The translations under genes and the position numbers were made by a program. Under the pieces are notes generated by a model. That model saw nothing but the letters and a program-made list of their open reading frames with translations, searched no databases and was not told the origin of the DNA. A stretch of DNA of 64,000 bases from assembly GCF_021134715.1 (NCBI RefSeq), contig NC_060023.1, positions 2,976,001 through 3,040,000 of the forward strand. Direction: 5' to 3'. The stretch comes from Daphnia pulex (taxonomy: Eukaryota > Arthropoda > Branchiopoda > Diplostraca > Daphniidae). This document shows, one piece after another, positions 1-12,893 of this stretch. Position 1 is the first letter of the stretch, and every line of letters begins with the position of its first letter.

Positions 1-183
1 CGGCCCCGGCCGTTTAAATAGAAACGTGACTGTTTTTCTTTGTTTGTAGGGAGCGCAGTTTTTCTTGCCTTCCACGCGCACGCTCCGTTATGGTGCCAGT
101 TCATTGCTCTCCAGTTGGGCTCCATTGTCTTTCTTTGATTTGTTGTTTCTCCTTTTAGTTTTAAGCAACTGCAAATAACTCAC

Positions 184-2144
184 CAAGCTTTCTCTGGGTC
201 CAAGGCCGAGTAAAACAACATCGCCTGCCGACGCACCCAAACGATCGCCGATGGAGTTCATGGTCTCTTGCGTAAGTTTTTTGGCCAAAGACGATTTCCA
301 TTTGTTGCCGTCTTGTATGCGATTAAGAACGAAAGACAGATTGGTTTTACCGGTTGTCATTTTGGCGGATTCGAGAAATGACTGCTCGGCACTTTTCGAA
401 ATCAAAGCCTGTGCAAGAGGGCGGGGTAGAAATATTATGTCAGTGGCGTGATTTATGACTAAACCTATATTTATTCTTCAAGTTACCGCCGAGTCTTTGA
501 AAACCAAAGCGATTGCAGCGAAATCCACAATCTCAGAAGTGCCAAATATGCGAGAAATTTCACTGGCCTTGGCGAGCTCCGTCACGTCTTGCAGCTTTGG
601 GTAATGTAAGAAATCAATCTTAATAGGAATTTTTTTGTTCTTTACACAAAGATTGCAGAAATTACCAGAACATCGAAACGGGTGTCGGGTTTGTCTACTC
701 CGTAATTCTTCATGGCGTCCTTGTAGGTCATTTCAGGAAAAGGAATGGGTATCCTGCCCATATCTTCGGGCCAAACATGATTTAACAGTCCTTCGATTAA
801 TCTTTGAATATTTTCCTTTGTTGTGAAAGACATTTCAATGTCGACCTGCACATTTGCAAATTAAAATTAGATACCATTTTATAGTTGAAGAACTTGATCG
901 ATGAGAATTTAACCTGCGTGAATTCCGGTTGCCGGTTGGGTTTGGTTCCCTCGTCACGGTAACAACGAGCGATTTGGAAATAACGATCGAACCCACCAAT
1001 CATCAACAACTGCTTAAACTGCTGTGGACTTTGGACTAGCGAATAAAATTTACCCGATGTTCGGGTAGGAACCACAAATTCTTGAGCACCCTGAAACAGG
1101 ACAACATTTTTGAACTTCATTAGCATTGTTTTAAGTTGTTAGCATTTCCAACTCTTTGTTTCTTTTCTCAAATTTTGAAGAAAAAAAATATATGAAGAAA
1201 GAAATATCTTACCCCGGGGGTTCGTCTAAACAGTGTCGGTGTCTCGATATCCACAAAGCCATGGTGTCTTACTAGAAATTCTCTCATTTTCATGACAATC
1301 TCTGACCGTAGTCTGATATTTCTTTGCAAGGACTCATGTCTCAACTGCAGGTATCTGTGTTCCAATCGCAATGCTTCTTTCACCTATTTTGAGCAACTGT
1401 ATTTTAAATATAAATGTAATAAATGTTAAAAATGTCTGAAAATAAATTCCAACCTTGGGAGATTCTTGCACTGTAAAGGGCAAGTTTGAAATGGAACTTG
1501 AGAGGACCTCAACATCATCCAATATTACTTCAATATCTCCTGTGAGTTGATTCTGTCAAGAGATATGAGTTAATTTATTAGGTTGTTTGTGTTTCAAACT
1601 AATTATAGTACAGGATTGTCTTGCCCTGGAGGTCTCGTTGCAACTTTCCCATTGGCAGAAATAACTGATTCCAGAGGAGTACTCCGTATTTTGTCCAGGA
1701 CATCCAACTTCTGCAGAGAGTATGTGTGAGCGAGAAAAAAAAAGTGAAAGTCACCTCGACATTGCTCAAGACTTCAATTAGACATTTTGGGTGTGCAAAC
1801 CTCATCAGGAACCACCAGTTGCGTTACGCCATAGGCATCGCGCAGCAACACGAACTTGTTCATTCGCTGGAATTGGACCCATCCGCTTAGTTTCACTTTT
1901 CGACCGACATCCGACTTTCGCAGCTCACCGCATGTGTGGCTCCTCAAAGCAAACGAGTTGGCGTGAGTGACGCCTAACAACGACAATAATTCGAAAAAAT
2001 GCAAAAAACAAAATATATTATCTTTCGACTGATTCCGCTCTCGGGTATACCAGTCCAGAAGAGAGTTTAGTGCTTACGGCTAGAAAGTCTCGTCACTCGG
2101 TGAAAAGGAGGCCGAAATAGTTGGAAGAGCAGTGACGGTTTCAT
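184..2144 (-). CDS. DARS2: Mitochondrial aspartyl-tRNA synthetase, partial (3' end off window)
   Basis: Charges mitochondrial tRNA-Asp with aspartate in the matrix. Nine minus-strand exons join in frame: 2144-2078, 1973-1801, 1710-1612, 1552-1454, 1383-1213, 1090-914, 845-666, one exon starting near 625-590 and ending at 487, and 408-184. Exon 1 encodes [22 protein letters not shown], a basic, acid-free mitochondrial presequence. Next come the anticodon-binding OB fold ([17 protein letters not shown]), class II motif 1 ([15 protein letters not shown]), the [11 protein letters not shown] segment and motif 2 ([17 protein letters not shown]), then the bacterial-type insert domain. The presequence and insert domain separate it from the cytosolic enzyme. 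Motif 3 and the C-terminus are not in the window; the last exon ends at a good GTGAGT donor at 183. The acceptor of the eighth exon is ambiguous (two in-frame AGs), and the GTACTA donor after 1612 is weak but phase-correct. Confidence 0.93.
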
Positions 2145-5100
2145 GTTGTTGATGCCGTTGACGGGCGGCGTGAATGTTTTTCGTCTGCTGATATCTTTTC
2201 ACGAAGATCGTTACAGCCTTGCCAAATAGAATCAAATTGAGGCCATCGGCGAAACGATCATCCTACATAAGTGTCGTTGTCTCGTTGTTGAACACTTAAC
2301 AACAATTCAGCCACACCAACAGCTGAAACAAGTTCGTGATGAAACGTTAATAAAAAGGGAACCAAGTCGCGGAAATGACCCGAGGAAATATTAAAAGCTA
2401 CACACCATTTTCCAGCTGTGCGAATCGCTTCACACCTGGGCAGCCAAAGCAGCGCAACCAGCTTATAAATAATGATGAAAAAAAAACAATGACCGGGAAA
2501 TTCGGTCACGCCGCGAAATTTTTATGAAATATTCCTGTGAGAAAAATTGCCTTTGTTAAAAATATCTTCATGCCCTTTGTCTGTGTGATGTTGGGCAATT
2601 CTTTGTTTTGTTTTTGTTTTTTTCACTTCTATCGCAATCATCCAAACAACTATTATTAGGTGCTGGTATTTTACTGTTATCGGTTATATGAGGATGGCAG
2701 CAGGGAGAAAGAAAGAAAAAGGAGGCCAAGGGGTCGAACCTTGCTTGCGTATAGGGTTATTCTTTTATTCATGTAAGATTAGGCTTCAATTAGCCTACTG
2801 AGAAAGGGTTGAAAAGAATCCCGATTTTTCACGTTACACGATAGCCTTTGAAAAAGAAAAAAATGGGGTTTACATACATTATAATATGTATACTATCCAT
2901 TTTCTGTTGTTTAGTGAACGCACGCAAGCGTGTCTACGGTGTGTGGGTTTCGGTTCGATTTCCTTTTCCTATATAAGAGGTGATGAGGACGAGGGCTCAA
3001 CTGAAAGAAACTCGACGCTGACTGTGTGCGAGAAGATCTAGTGAGATGACCTACTTGACTTTCTCCCAACTTTTCCCTCCCTCCACCTTCTTGTTTTGTG
3101 TTACTCTCTCTCTACATCTTCCCCTTCTATTCCGTTTTGTTTATTCATGCCGGCTCTTTTTTCTTCTTCTTCTCGTCTGTATTACTATATACCTGCTGTG
3201 GTAGACTATGAAAGAAGATCGCTTTCGCCCCGATTCGGTGATGCTGTCTGCGCCGCATACACCCAGCGCTTTTTGGAGGCTAAATATGTATGTATGCACC
3301 ATTCAATGTAACAAGAATAATAATAGAAGAAGAAAAAAGAGGACGACCCGTCCAATAGCTCCCTTTTCAACCCATATACCGGTACGTTTTCACCTCCATA
3401 TCTTGGCTGTTTTTCTTTCTCCCCTTCTGCTTGACCCCGTCTAGTGAGCGTACGCACACCTGAGAACAGACCAGACATCGTCAGACACTAGTGTAGGATA
3501 GGGAAAGATGGGGGAAAACTTTCTCCATTGACGCAGTTTTTTTATTTTTATTATTATTTCTTTGGCATTATACACATGTAGAATTCGCCATTCCATTCCG
3601 CTGGCATTCATCGTGATATTATCACGCGCTAAAAAAAATCTTTTTCGACTTGCTTTTTTTTCTTTTGAATTTTATCCATCATCTTGTTTTCAGTTATATA
3701 CAAAACGTGAATTGAGTCAATAAAAACGATGTGTTGGATTATTGCCTATTTATCATGACGGTGCGTGTGACATCTTCTCAGAATGGGTCGACAAACTTTC
3801 ATTCAAATCAAGTCGTCGTCTACTTCGATCGAAATAAGGATTTGAGGGAAAACGGGAAATGGCGAACGCGCATCGACAAGCTTTTTATATTATTATATAC
3901 AATAATGTTATTTTTTTTTTTGAATTTTCTTTTTGGCGAGGCAACAAAACAAGAGAAAGGAGGGTACCACACATATATAGAAAAGACCGGCCTGACGTGT
4001 ATGTCCGGATTGTTGCTGGTGCGCGCACGTCTTATAAAACATATGAAGAAAATAATACAGCAGTCGACTCACGTATAATATCAGCAGGTAAAACAACAAC
4101 AAAAAGGGAAATGTTTTCGAGGCCCTAAAAAATAAAAACTCCCAAATTAGAGGCCTTGATATTTACTATAGTATACCTAGTGCTGTCGTTTTATATATAT
4201 AACGAAGAGACGATGCGAGGCAGCCGAAAAGGAAAAGTTGTCGGCATGGTCGGCGGTGCTGGCTGCTGCTTTTTTTTTAATGTTTTAAAACTTCTACTAT
4301 TTCTCCTTAGCTTCTCTCTCTCGGTCGGTCGTTGTTTTCTTTCTTCTTGGTCGGACAAGATTCCATTCATTCGACTTTCTCCTCGGTGTAACCAAGTCAC
4401 GTCGCATGTTCGATAAGAAATCAACCAGCAAAGAAAAGGAAGACAAAAGAAATATAAAAATCTAAAAAAGAATTATAATCAAGGGGAATCAGACAAACGA
4501 CACGGCAGCAGCAACAACAACAAGGGCGTGGACGTATTCAACTCGTTATATTCTCCTTTTCTCTTTGGCCAATCTCTCTGGATGTGTGTCTAAACCCCCC
4601 CAAAAAATTCCCTCTCGGTCGGATTGATTATATTATGCGCCAGTAGATTTTCATTTCGGCAGCGGTTCTCTCACATTTCATGACGACCACTTGATCACTT
4701 CATAATCACAGACATAGTTCTCTCTTTTTTCTTATGATTCTGTCGAGATGGGTTTTCTTTTCTCCACGCCGTTTTCAAGTCAATCTCCTGCCGTCGGTTA
4801 TATACAATTTTATAAACGCGGTTTCTTTTCGACGCGCCCGCGATATAGTCCCCGCCGTATCCATCACCTCCTCTTATTAGATTGTGAGAGAATATAGTAT
4901 TTATAACCTCACCCAAATAGTTTAACAATGTTATTCGTCTCATGTTTTTTTTTTTTATTATTATTCTTTTGGCTGGGGTTCCTCTTAAGTGTGTGTATGG
5001 CCTCATGTAATTTGGCTGCCGGCCGGGTCTAGCCAAATGTTATATAGCACTTGTTATTGCTACTAGCGCGTTCGAGAAAACGAGCATACACACACACATA

Positions 5101-7470
5101 TAGGAGGGCAAACACTTTCACCTTAGGAGAAGACGTGCCTCTTATCCACAATGTTTATAACTATACAAGTTTTGGGAGAGAGAGAGAGAGAGCCGCCATA
5201 CCTATTTGACCTCCTCTTCATCCTCTAGAGGATTTCCATTTTCTTTATTTGTCATTGGAGAAAAGTCGTGGAAAATGACGATAAGGCCTGGCCTGGTCTG
5301 GTCTGGCCCCGGCCATACACAGGTGAATAGAGCTAGGAAAGAATAGATATCACTTTCATCAAGATAATACTTTATGTATACCGAGAGAACCCCCTGCTGT
5401 CTTATTCTCTTTAAGTCTCCTTTATTTCATTCCAGCTTAGAGGAGATCCTTTTTCTTATATATTTCTGCTGTCTTCTATGGCATCAATTCTCTCGGCTCT
5501 GCTCCTAAAAATCATTTGATCTCGATATATATAATGAGAGATCCGTGACCCGGTTCCACAGTGACCGAGTCTAAAACTTAATACAAAAATAAGGCGGGTC
5601 TTGTCTTATTATTCAACTTCTGTCCCCTGCTGGAAACGCCTGGAAAAAAATTGTAGACAGTAAAGAATTAAAAAAAGGATGAAGGTTATACACCAGCTGC
5701 AAACACGTTTCATTATTATAATCGCCGAGTTCCTTTTTATTTCTTTTTGTTTTGTTTTTTTACGATTCTACCCCAGCTCCAATGATCAATCGTGCGCTGA
5801 TGACATCGAAAATGGCATGAATGCGAAGGAGAAGGGCAGCCATTTTCAAATACAGGAAGCCGTTCTCCCGCGTCGCCAATATACACCCAAGGACTAATGA
5901 CGCCATACTGGAAACTTATTCCTTTTTTTATTTCCCAAATTACATTTAGAAAAAACGAGACTTTGTTCGGTACTTGTTTTTTTGTCCCCCTTTTATTTCT
6001 CAACATCAGCACCTAGCGACCAGTTATTTAGAATGCGTTGCTGGCCAACCTTCGGGACATGAGAAGTAGATTAAAAGAAGAAGAAATATTCGCACTCACG
6101 CCCTTTTAACACTATTTGAAACAACCAATAAAAGATGTTACAAAAAGAAAAGAAGAAGAAAAAACCACAATGAAACTTTATATAGGTTAGTAATGAGTAT
6201 ATATATCTTTAATGTATATTTGATCAAGACAATGCGAAACGCGAACTAAAGTTCAGTAGCCCGACCTGGAGAAATGGCCCCACCCAGCGGTCGATCGCGG
6301 TTATACCGCAAAATAAACAGCTGTAACACTCTCGACAACTGAACAAACTATGCACACAGATGTGGTGTCAGGTCGTTCATCAGTCTATATATCTAATGAG
6401 TTTTTTGTTATTAATGTCATTTGATCTACAAAGTTCAGTCAACCGAACTGGAACGGCCCGACCCTGGTGATGGGAAATCAGCCACTCGGGTTCCGCTCCC
6501 GTAAACAGCAGCTGGTGCGGTTCTCTGGTGTAAGGCGAGGTACCGCAAAAATGGAGGCCAATCTAGCGTCTCTAGCCGAGCGTTATTGCACATATTACAA
6601 TGTACATGTTTCGTGCACTGCATCGATGTGGTAAACATCGGTTCCATCGCTGAGCGTGTGATATAATAACGGGGCGGGCGACAATGTTGATTGCGAATTT
6701 CCGTAAATCTTTTACCCGACATTTTGAACTTTTTTTTCAGCTTTTTATAATAGTTAACACACTTTTCTTTTAACTTCTCAGTTCACATTCCCTAAACCGG
6801 GAAAACCTAGAGAACTCGCGGAGTTATAGGTCGCCCCGCGTGTCTTATCCAGAGAATCAGGAAAGAGTTTTGGTTTTTTCGCACTAAAAGGAAAAAAAGA
6901 AAGAAACAAAACAATCGAGAAAACCTTCACCGGTTCACGACGAAATTCTCGTTCGAGGGGAAATGAATACATCAAGACGGCCACGTAGGTGAAAGGTGGG
7001 TGACGGTGCTGTGGGGTTCTTGAGCATTTCTACCCACAAGAACTTCTAGAAGACGGCAGAAGAAACAAGAAAAAAAGGAAAAAGAAAAGAGAGAGAGAGA
7101 TTGAGGGTTGGAAAGAAGAAGAAAGAAAAAAAGGAAAAGCTTTTTTTCTTCGACGTTATTTGGGAGGGGGTTGGCCGGAGAAGGAGAGATGGGCGGGGAT
7201 TAAGGAAATGGCAACGGAACGCGCACGCGGGGGGCTCATCCCCGAGCTGCTCCACACGGTCCGGCTGAATGCTAGAAAAAGGGCCTCGACGGCCAGAAGG
7301 TGCATCATTCGACAACGGGCCAGCTCCAGGACAGCACATCTCTCCCCCCTGACAATCAGCGGAGAAAAGAAAAAAGAAGTTGTGAGAAACTCGCCAGTTT
7401 TTGTATAACTTACCTCATCGGTGAACATCACCTGTTCGTTCAATTCTCCTCAATTCCTTTTAACACAGCC
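2145..7470. other. Gene-poor intergenic region, 5.3 kb
   Basis: No reading frame here looks like a real protein. The open frames are short and rich in runs of F, S, L or K, translated from pyrimidine and A tracts. There is a GA microsatellite at about 5175-5192 and another near 7090-7103. The start holds the upstream region of the synthetase gene; the end holds the 5' flank of the chitin-binding gene at 7471. A TATA-like element lies at about 2970. Confidence 0.5.
2970..3000 (+). promoter_or_regulatory. Candidate TATA box and initiator
   Basis: The sequence CCTATATAAGAGG is followed about 25-30 bases later by GGCTCAACTG, an arthropod-like TCA initiator. The first ATG downstream (3046) opens only about 50 codons of hydrophobic low-complexity sequence. 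If real, this could be a distant first-exon promoter of a plus-strand gene. No downstream exon can be tied to it. Confidence 0.25.
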
Positions 7471-8488
7471 ATGAAGGCTAATATCGCTTGTGTTCTCCTC
7501 GCCTTGGCCGTGTCCTCCGGTAAGTTATACTCATGTCCAAATTTCAGTTTTGTCACAACCAATTGTTTGTCAATGTTTGATTTTTTGATTATTTCGCTCT
7601 ACCAATTTTCTATCTTACGTAATTTTAATTTGAACAAATTTGCATGAATTTGTTTAGCGGCGGCCCAACAGTTAAAGGCCACTCAGGCCGATCCTTGCCA
7701 GGCCAAGGGCAAGATGGTGGCCGACGTCACCTACTGCGATCGCTACTGGGAGTGCATCGATGGAGCCGCCGAACAGTTCGACTGCCCCAATGGCCTGGTT
7801 TTCGCCGGACGGGCTCGCGGCCTTCTTGAGAACTGCGACTACCCGTGGAGGGGCGATTCCTGCGAAGGCAAACAGCTGGCCAGTAAGTTCTTCGCCGTTT
7901 TTTAAATATTTATAAATCATATTCAAATATGCAAATTTCGTCATTGATTTTGTTTTTAAATTTCCATCAGACACGCCCGTCAGTGTGGGACCTTGCGACT
8001 GGAAGTACGGCATCTTCGGACACGAATCCTCCTGCATCCGCTACTGGACCTGCTGGAACTCGACGGCCACTGAGCAGTTCTGTATCGGCGGCCTGCTCTA
8101 CAACGAAGAGAAGCACGCTTGCGATTGGCCCGAGGCCGTCGAGGGATGCCAGAAACATCGTAAGAAATTCATTTGATCAATTAGCAACGGATCACGTTCA
8201 CACACATTTTTCGTTCGTTCGACAGCTTTGTGCAAGGATGATGCCAATGGCAATGTGCCACTAGGCAAATCTTGCAACCGTTACTGGGCCTGCCAGGGCG
8301 GCTACCCCCGTCTTCAGCGCTGCCCGGCCACTTTGGTCTTTGACAAGCGCTCACTCCGCTGCACCAACCCGCCGACTGAGGATTGCGAGGCTCCTCCCCC
8401 ACCACCCCCAGAGGATGACCCCAACGCACCCGCTGGACCCGCTTTCGTCGAAGAGGAAGAGCCCGCCGCTCCCGCTCCTCTGGTCTAA
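7471..8488 (+). CDS. CPAP3/obstructor-type cuticle protein with three CBM14 domains
   Basis: Secreted chitin-binding protein of the cuticle. Exons 7471-7519, 7658-7882, 7971-8159 and 8226-8488 give 241 residues. Residues 1-19 are a signal peptide (MKANIACVLLALAVSS then AAA). Three type-2 chitin-binding (peritrophin-A) domains of six cysteines follow: about residues 30-85 (TYCDRYWECIDGAAEQFDCP), 99-152 (SSCIRYWTCWNSTATEQFC) and 157-208 (KSCNRYWACQGGYPRLQRC). The tail is rich in Pro and Glu and ends APAPLV. Introns after exons 1, 2 and 3 are all phase 1. It is clearly in the CPAP3 (obstructor) family but not of the A or B type found further along; I do not assign a subtype. It lacks the split last cysteine codon seen in the other four chitin-binding genes here. 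Confidence 0.93.
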
Positions 8489-10511
8489 GACGAATAATTC
8501 GTCTCCCAGAAAAAGAAATTTTTTTTTATTAATCTACACACACACAAAACAAACAAAAAATTCAAAAAAAGAACGTACCAAACCTCATTCATCATTATAT
8601 AATCACTTTTGATTTGTCTCTCCTCGTTTCTCTACACTTTCTAGAATTTTTATCTTTTTTCTAAAACACGAAACAAAAAAAAAAGGAAATAATTGGTACG
8701 ACTTTAGCTCCGAATGGTATATAGCCTATCAACAACGAGCATCTCAATCCCCCCTCCCCCCTTTTATCCCCACCCCCAACCCACTCTCGTCATTACTCTA
8801 CTTCTGACCGCTTGACCGCGTTCATTTTCGCAAAAAGGTAATAAAAAAACAAAACACAAAAGGAAACCGCGACTCCTGGGTAAATTTCCGCAGATTGACT
8901 CTGCGGAATCCGAACGAAGAAAAAAAATAACCGGTCGTTGGCTCCCCACCTATCAATTTTCTCCTCATTCTAATTTTTGTTTTCTTTTTTTTCCATTCCC
9001 CTCTATTTTTTTACGTCATCAGTTGTTTCATCTAGACGCATCGAACGCCAAGTTCTTTGAGATCCAGATCCTTTGTTACATCGTTTCTTTCATTCCTTTA
9101 GAAAATTTTTTTTTTCCAAACTTTTTACAAAAAAAAAATGATTAAAAAAACCAACCAACTCAGTTGACCTACCCACACAGCCCCATCCTCTTTCTTCTCT
9201 TGTTTCCATTTACCAGCGCTCCGTCCATCAAAGTCACACGCGAAAATAGAGATTTTTTTTTCTTCGAAATTTCGCCTGTGTTCACTTTACGTACGAAAAT
9301 GAGAAAAAAAGACTGTACCATTCTTTGCTGTTGTAAATAAAAAATACAATGAAATTCGAAAAGTTATTACATTATTTTATTTCTCTTATATTCTATTCCA
9401 TCAATATAAAAACATAAAGTTTGAATTTTTTCCAGTTTGTAGGGAAACTTGTTTCCCGCCACGATTATATTCATAAATTATAACTTATTCCCGCGTTCAT
9501 CTCCTATTCTTTCACGAAGATTCACAAAGTGCCACCTTCTGGACACTGGTAGAATTCGATTTCGGGAACGTTCGGGAACTGCTCGTGAGAAAACTGGTGA
9601 AAATTGGGACTCTGCTGCTGCTGGTGTAAAAAGAAAAGAGGTGTAAAGAAAAACCTAAAGGGAAAAGTACGCACGAGATGTTGTTTAGACCCAGAATGCC
9701 GGAAGCGAAGCGCGGGTGACGGCACGAATTTGAAAGTGCGTCAGTTTAAAAAACACGCAAAGCCAACCGAACAATAGCGGCTATCATATAAATAGGAATT
9801 ATGTTAGGACCCACACGTCACATCAATCAGCAACATTGTAAAAATGTTGATCGTAAAAAAATAACCACAAATATAAAGCGCACGTATTTATTTCGTTGTT
9901 TCATCTGTTTATTTTTATCGAAAGATATATCCAATGAAAAAGAGAAATTATTATTTTTTTTTGTAAGTATCTAGGACCCTGACAGAGAAAATAATTCCAA
10001 ATAAAAATGTGAAAATAAAATCGAAAGAAAGTTGTAAGAAAACAAATAGATACCATTTTTTCTTTTATCGTCTTATTTTGTAAAAAAAAATAAAAAATAA
10101 AAATGTAAGGAAAGTTGACAGAAGGCAGAAAAGAAACGCACAAAGCTGTACATACGCGTAGAAAACACCCAGAAATTTTGTTTTGTTTTCAAAAGGAGGC
10201 GTCAATCGAAAACGATTTGATTAGCCCATCATTTTTTTTAAATGGATAGAAACATCGAGAGAAGTGAAAGCATCATTCGAATTAGATTTGCCAATCAAAA
10301 CTGCCACATCAGAGTTGCCAAGAGTGTGTCTCTAAATGCGGAGTTAAAGAGAGAGATAGAAAACGATCTGCACAAAAGCTGTGCCCCAGCACAATTATTT
10401 CGTGCCAAAACAATTTATTAAGTAGAGGAGCTTCTTGATATTTTCAAAACATGTGAAGGCCGATCTTCTAGAATGGATAAAGGCCTTTATCTTATATCCG
10501 TCGTTATTCAA
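8489..10511. other. Intergenic region with 3' untranslated sequence
   Basis: Long A/T- and C/T-rich stretch after the stop codon at 8486-8488. A good AATAAA lies at about 9336-9341, so the 3' UTR may be some 850 bases. The remainder, up to the minus-strand gene ending at 10512, shows no coding signal. Confidence 0.5.
9336..9341 (+). terminator. Candidate polyadenylation signal
   Basis: AATAAA in the sequence TTGTAAATAAAAAATACAATG, downstream of the chitin-binding gene that stops at 8488. It is the clearest signal in this stretch, but nearer cryptic signals cannot be excluded. Confidence 0.4.
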
Positions 10512-12893
10512 TTACTCCTTGTAGTAATTGGCGCTGATAATTCCAATAAAACAAATTATTATCCAATTCACTTGATAAACATCTGATTGATATACGCACC
10601 ACTGAGGAACGTTCTCGGCATCGTCGCAAGTGAGCGTGTCCTCGTTGAAAGCGCTGCCGTATCCGCAGCTGATCAGGCGCGGGTAATCGTTGACGCAGGT
10701 CACGAGTCGACCGCAATCATTGGGAACTGGCAATCGTGCGAAAGAAATCAAAAATAAATCAATCAAAATCGTACGGTATAAAACGATTGCGTCATCATAT
10801 ACATACCAGCGTAACGGGGGAAAGGAAGGAACTGGCGGACGAGTGAGTTGGGTGGAAGGCTGGACACATCCGGGCAGCGGAATCCGACGACCTCTGCCAA
10901 AGTCAAGTTGACAATATTATTCACACTGTCAATATTAACACTAGCAATGATAATCAGCTATAAGATTATTTGTTTTCCTACAAAATATAGAATAACATAT
11001 TTTTAATGTGATATCGACCGAATGATAAATCTGCCAAGGTTGATGCTATTGTTTAACTGGGCATATAAATCCCTGCCAAGGTTTTTTCTTTCCATATAAA
11101 AATAAAACTAAGGATTAAGACAAAACAAAGTGGGATAATTGTTCCCCGAACGCACTTTCAGGATCGCAACCAATGTCGAGGAGGAGATCGGGCCAGTTGC
11201 AGGAATGAGAGCGATCGTCGTAAGCCAGGCCCTTGTCGCAGGCGACTTCTTCGGCCTCGCCGTAGGCGCATCGGTAGTAGAAAATGTCGCAATCGGCGGC
11301 CGTCGGCTTGAAGAGACCGAAAGAGTATTCGCAGACGGACTCTGGATTTCTGGCCGGATCCGGAGTCACTATTATATAAATATCATCACCAATCAATCAA
11401 TCAATTTGACTTGACAAAATGAATGAATTTGAATGGAGAAATTTTTATACATTCAAAGAGACGATCGCCGCAGTTGGTGGCCCAGTGGTAATTGCAAAAG
11501 TTGTGGACGGATCCAGCGCCATCGAAGAGCAGTCCATTTTCGCAAGTTTCCAGTGTGAGCGTGCCGTTGGCGCACTTGTAAAATTGGTCGCAGTTCTTCG
11601 GGTGGGCGTACGTCTGGAGTCCGTAATCCTCCGGGCAAGAGCTCAAGTCTTGATAGGGAGATGATTGCCGGGCGACTCCGGTATCACGACCTATGTAATT
11701 AATTACAGACACAGATGGATAATTATGACATCATTATTATATGTCATCTTGACAAGACTTTGACAGGTGCATGTCTAAACAATTCCCATAATATACAAGT
11801 TCTTGGTGAATGTATAGCGTAGGAAAAAGGGAATGTAACTATCTATTGTATGAAATAATTTGCCGATTTTTCAATGGGTTTTAAAAATAAAAAGACTTTC
11901 ACCTTGCGGAATCGGGAAAGGAGGGAAGGGTATAATCTAAGTGTCCCCCGCGGAACTCTATCAATGTCGAGGGGACTGGTGTAATGAATGGAAATCGCGA
12001 TATAGTACATGCTGGGAATTGAGACCAGCGAATCGAGTACACTTGGATAATAAATATAATGTGCCGGCGACTGGGCGGGTTGGGTTTTAAATTTTTTGAT
12101 TTTTATTTCAATTAGACTGGACTATACTACTGGACACATCGCACGTTTTTTGGACAATGAAGGCCCTCGGGTGTCTTTTTTAGATATCGAAGGCCGCCTT
12201 CTCTCCGGCACTCGTCCCACCCAAAGCATCGAATCCTCAAACGGACTCCACCCGAATCAAAAATAACAATGCCCAGTTCCTCTTTTCTTATCCAGCTGGA
12301 GACCTTGAGCGCGCTGGACTCAAACCGGCGTCATCATGTCCAAGCAGTATTACCACCACCACCGGCGTAATAATACACAATAACATAGCCGACGCGCAAA
12401 TGGCTCAAAGTGAATGGAATTGTCTTTTTCCAGTGGCCCTCGGCCCTCTCACCAGCACGTCACCTTGTCTTTGATTTGATATCCGACGATGATTACATCT
12501 TGATGCAATTCTCCCCTTCTCTATATATGTTAGTGTCTCTTTTCTTTTAGTTGTTTAATTGTTTCCTTGCACTAATTTTGTTTCTCTCCCCCTCCCCCTC
12601 TCTTTGGAAGTTGTGAGCGCCGGGACCACGCCCTCGATTAGACCTTCGTTTGTCGAAACAAAAAAAGCCGATGATTCCGATAGCCTTAAAACACACTTTT
12701 CTACAATGGCATTTGATACTTGAATTAATTCATACAATACAGGTAAAAAAATATATACAGAATATAACAGTTTAAAAAAAAAGACTTGATCTAAATGTTA
12801 TCAAGGTGACACCAAATGATTTTGAAAAATTAATGAAAATTTACCTGCGACGAGGGGAATGAGAGCGACAGCTACGAATAGAAAGATCCTCAT
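10512..12893 (-). CDS. CPAP3/obstructor-type cuticle protein with three CBM14 domains
   Basis: Secreted chitin-binding protein. Six exons: 12893-12845, 11690-11451, 11368-11156, 10893-10807, 10726-10600 and 10533-10512, giving 245 residues. The signal peptide is MRIFLFVAVALIPLVAG. Domain 1 carries HPKNCDQFYKCANGTLTLETC, domain 2 AADCDIFYYRCAYGEAEEVAC followed by CNWPDLLLDIGC, and domain 3 VPNDCGRLVTCVNDYPRLISC. The last cysteine codon is split TG|C between exons 5 and 6, and the protein ends CANYYKE. Intron 1 is long (about 1.15 kb) compared with the 70-260 base introns after it. The exon 3 donor (GTGCGT) is non-optimal but keeps phase. Family is certain; the subtype is not assigned. Confidence 0.9.

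Noticed and set aside
2258-2509. 83-codon minus-strand frame upstream of the synthetase
   Set aside because: It lies outside the synthetase model, whose presequence exon begins at 2144, and has no family features.
2700-2800. tRNA-like T-arm on the minus strand (CAAGG TTCGACC CCTTG)
   Set aside because: The five-base stem and seven-base loop are good, but no convincing D-arm, anticodon arm or A box could be folded, and the acceptor stem has a mismatch. At best a relic.
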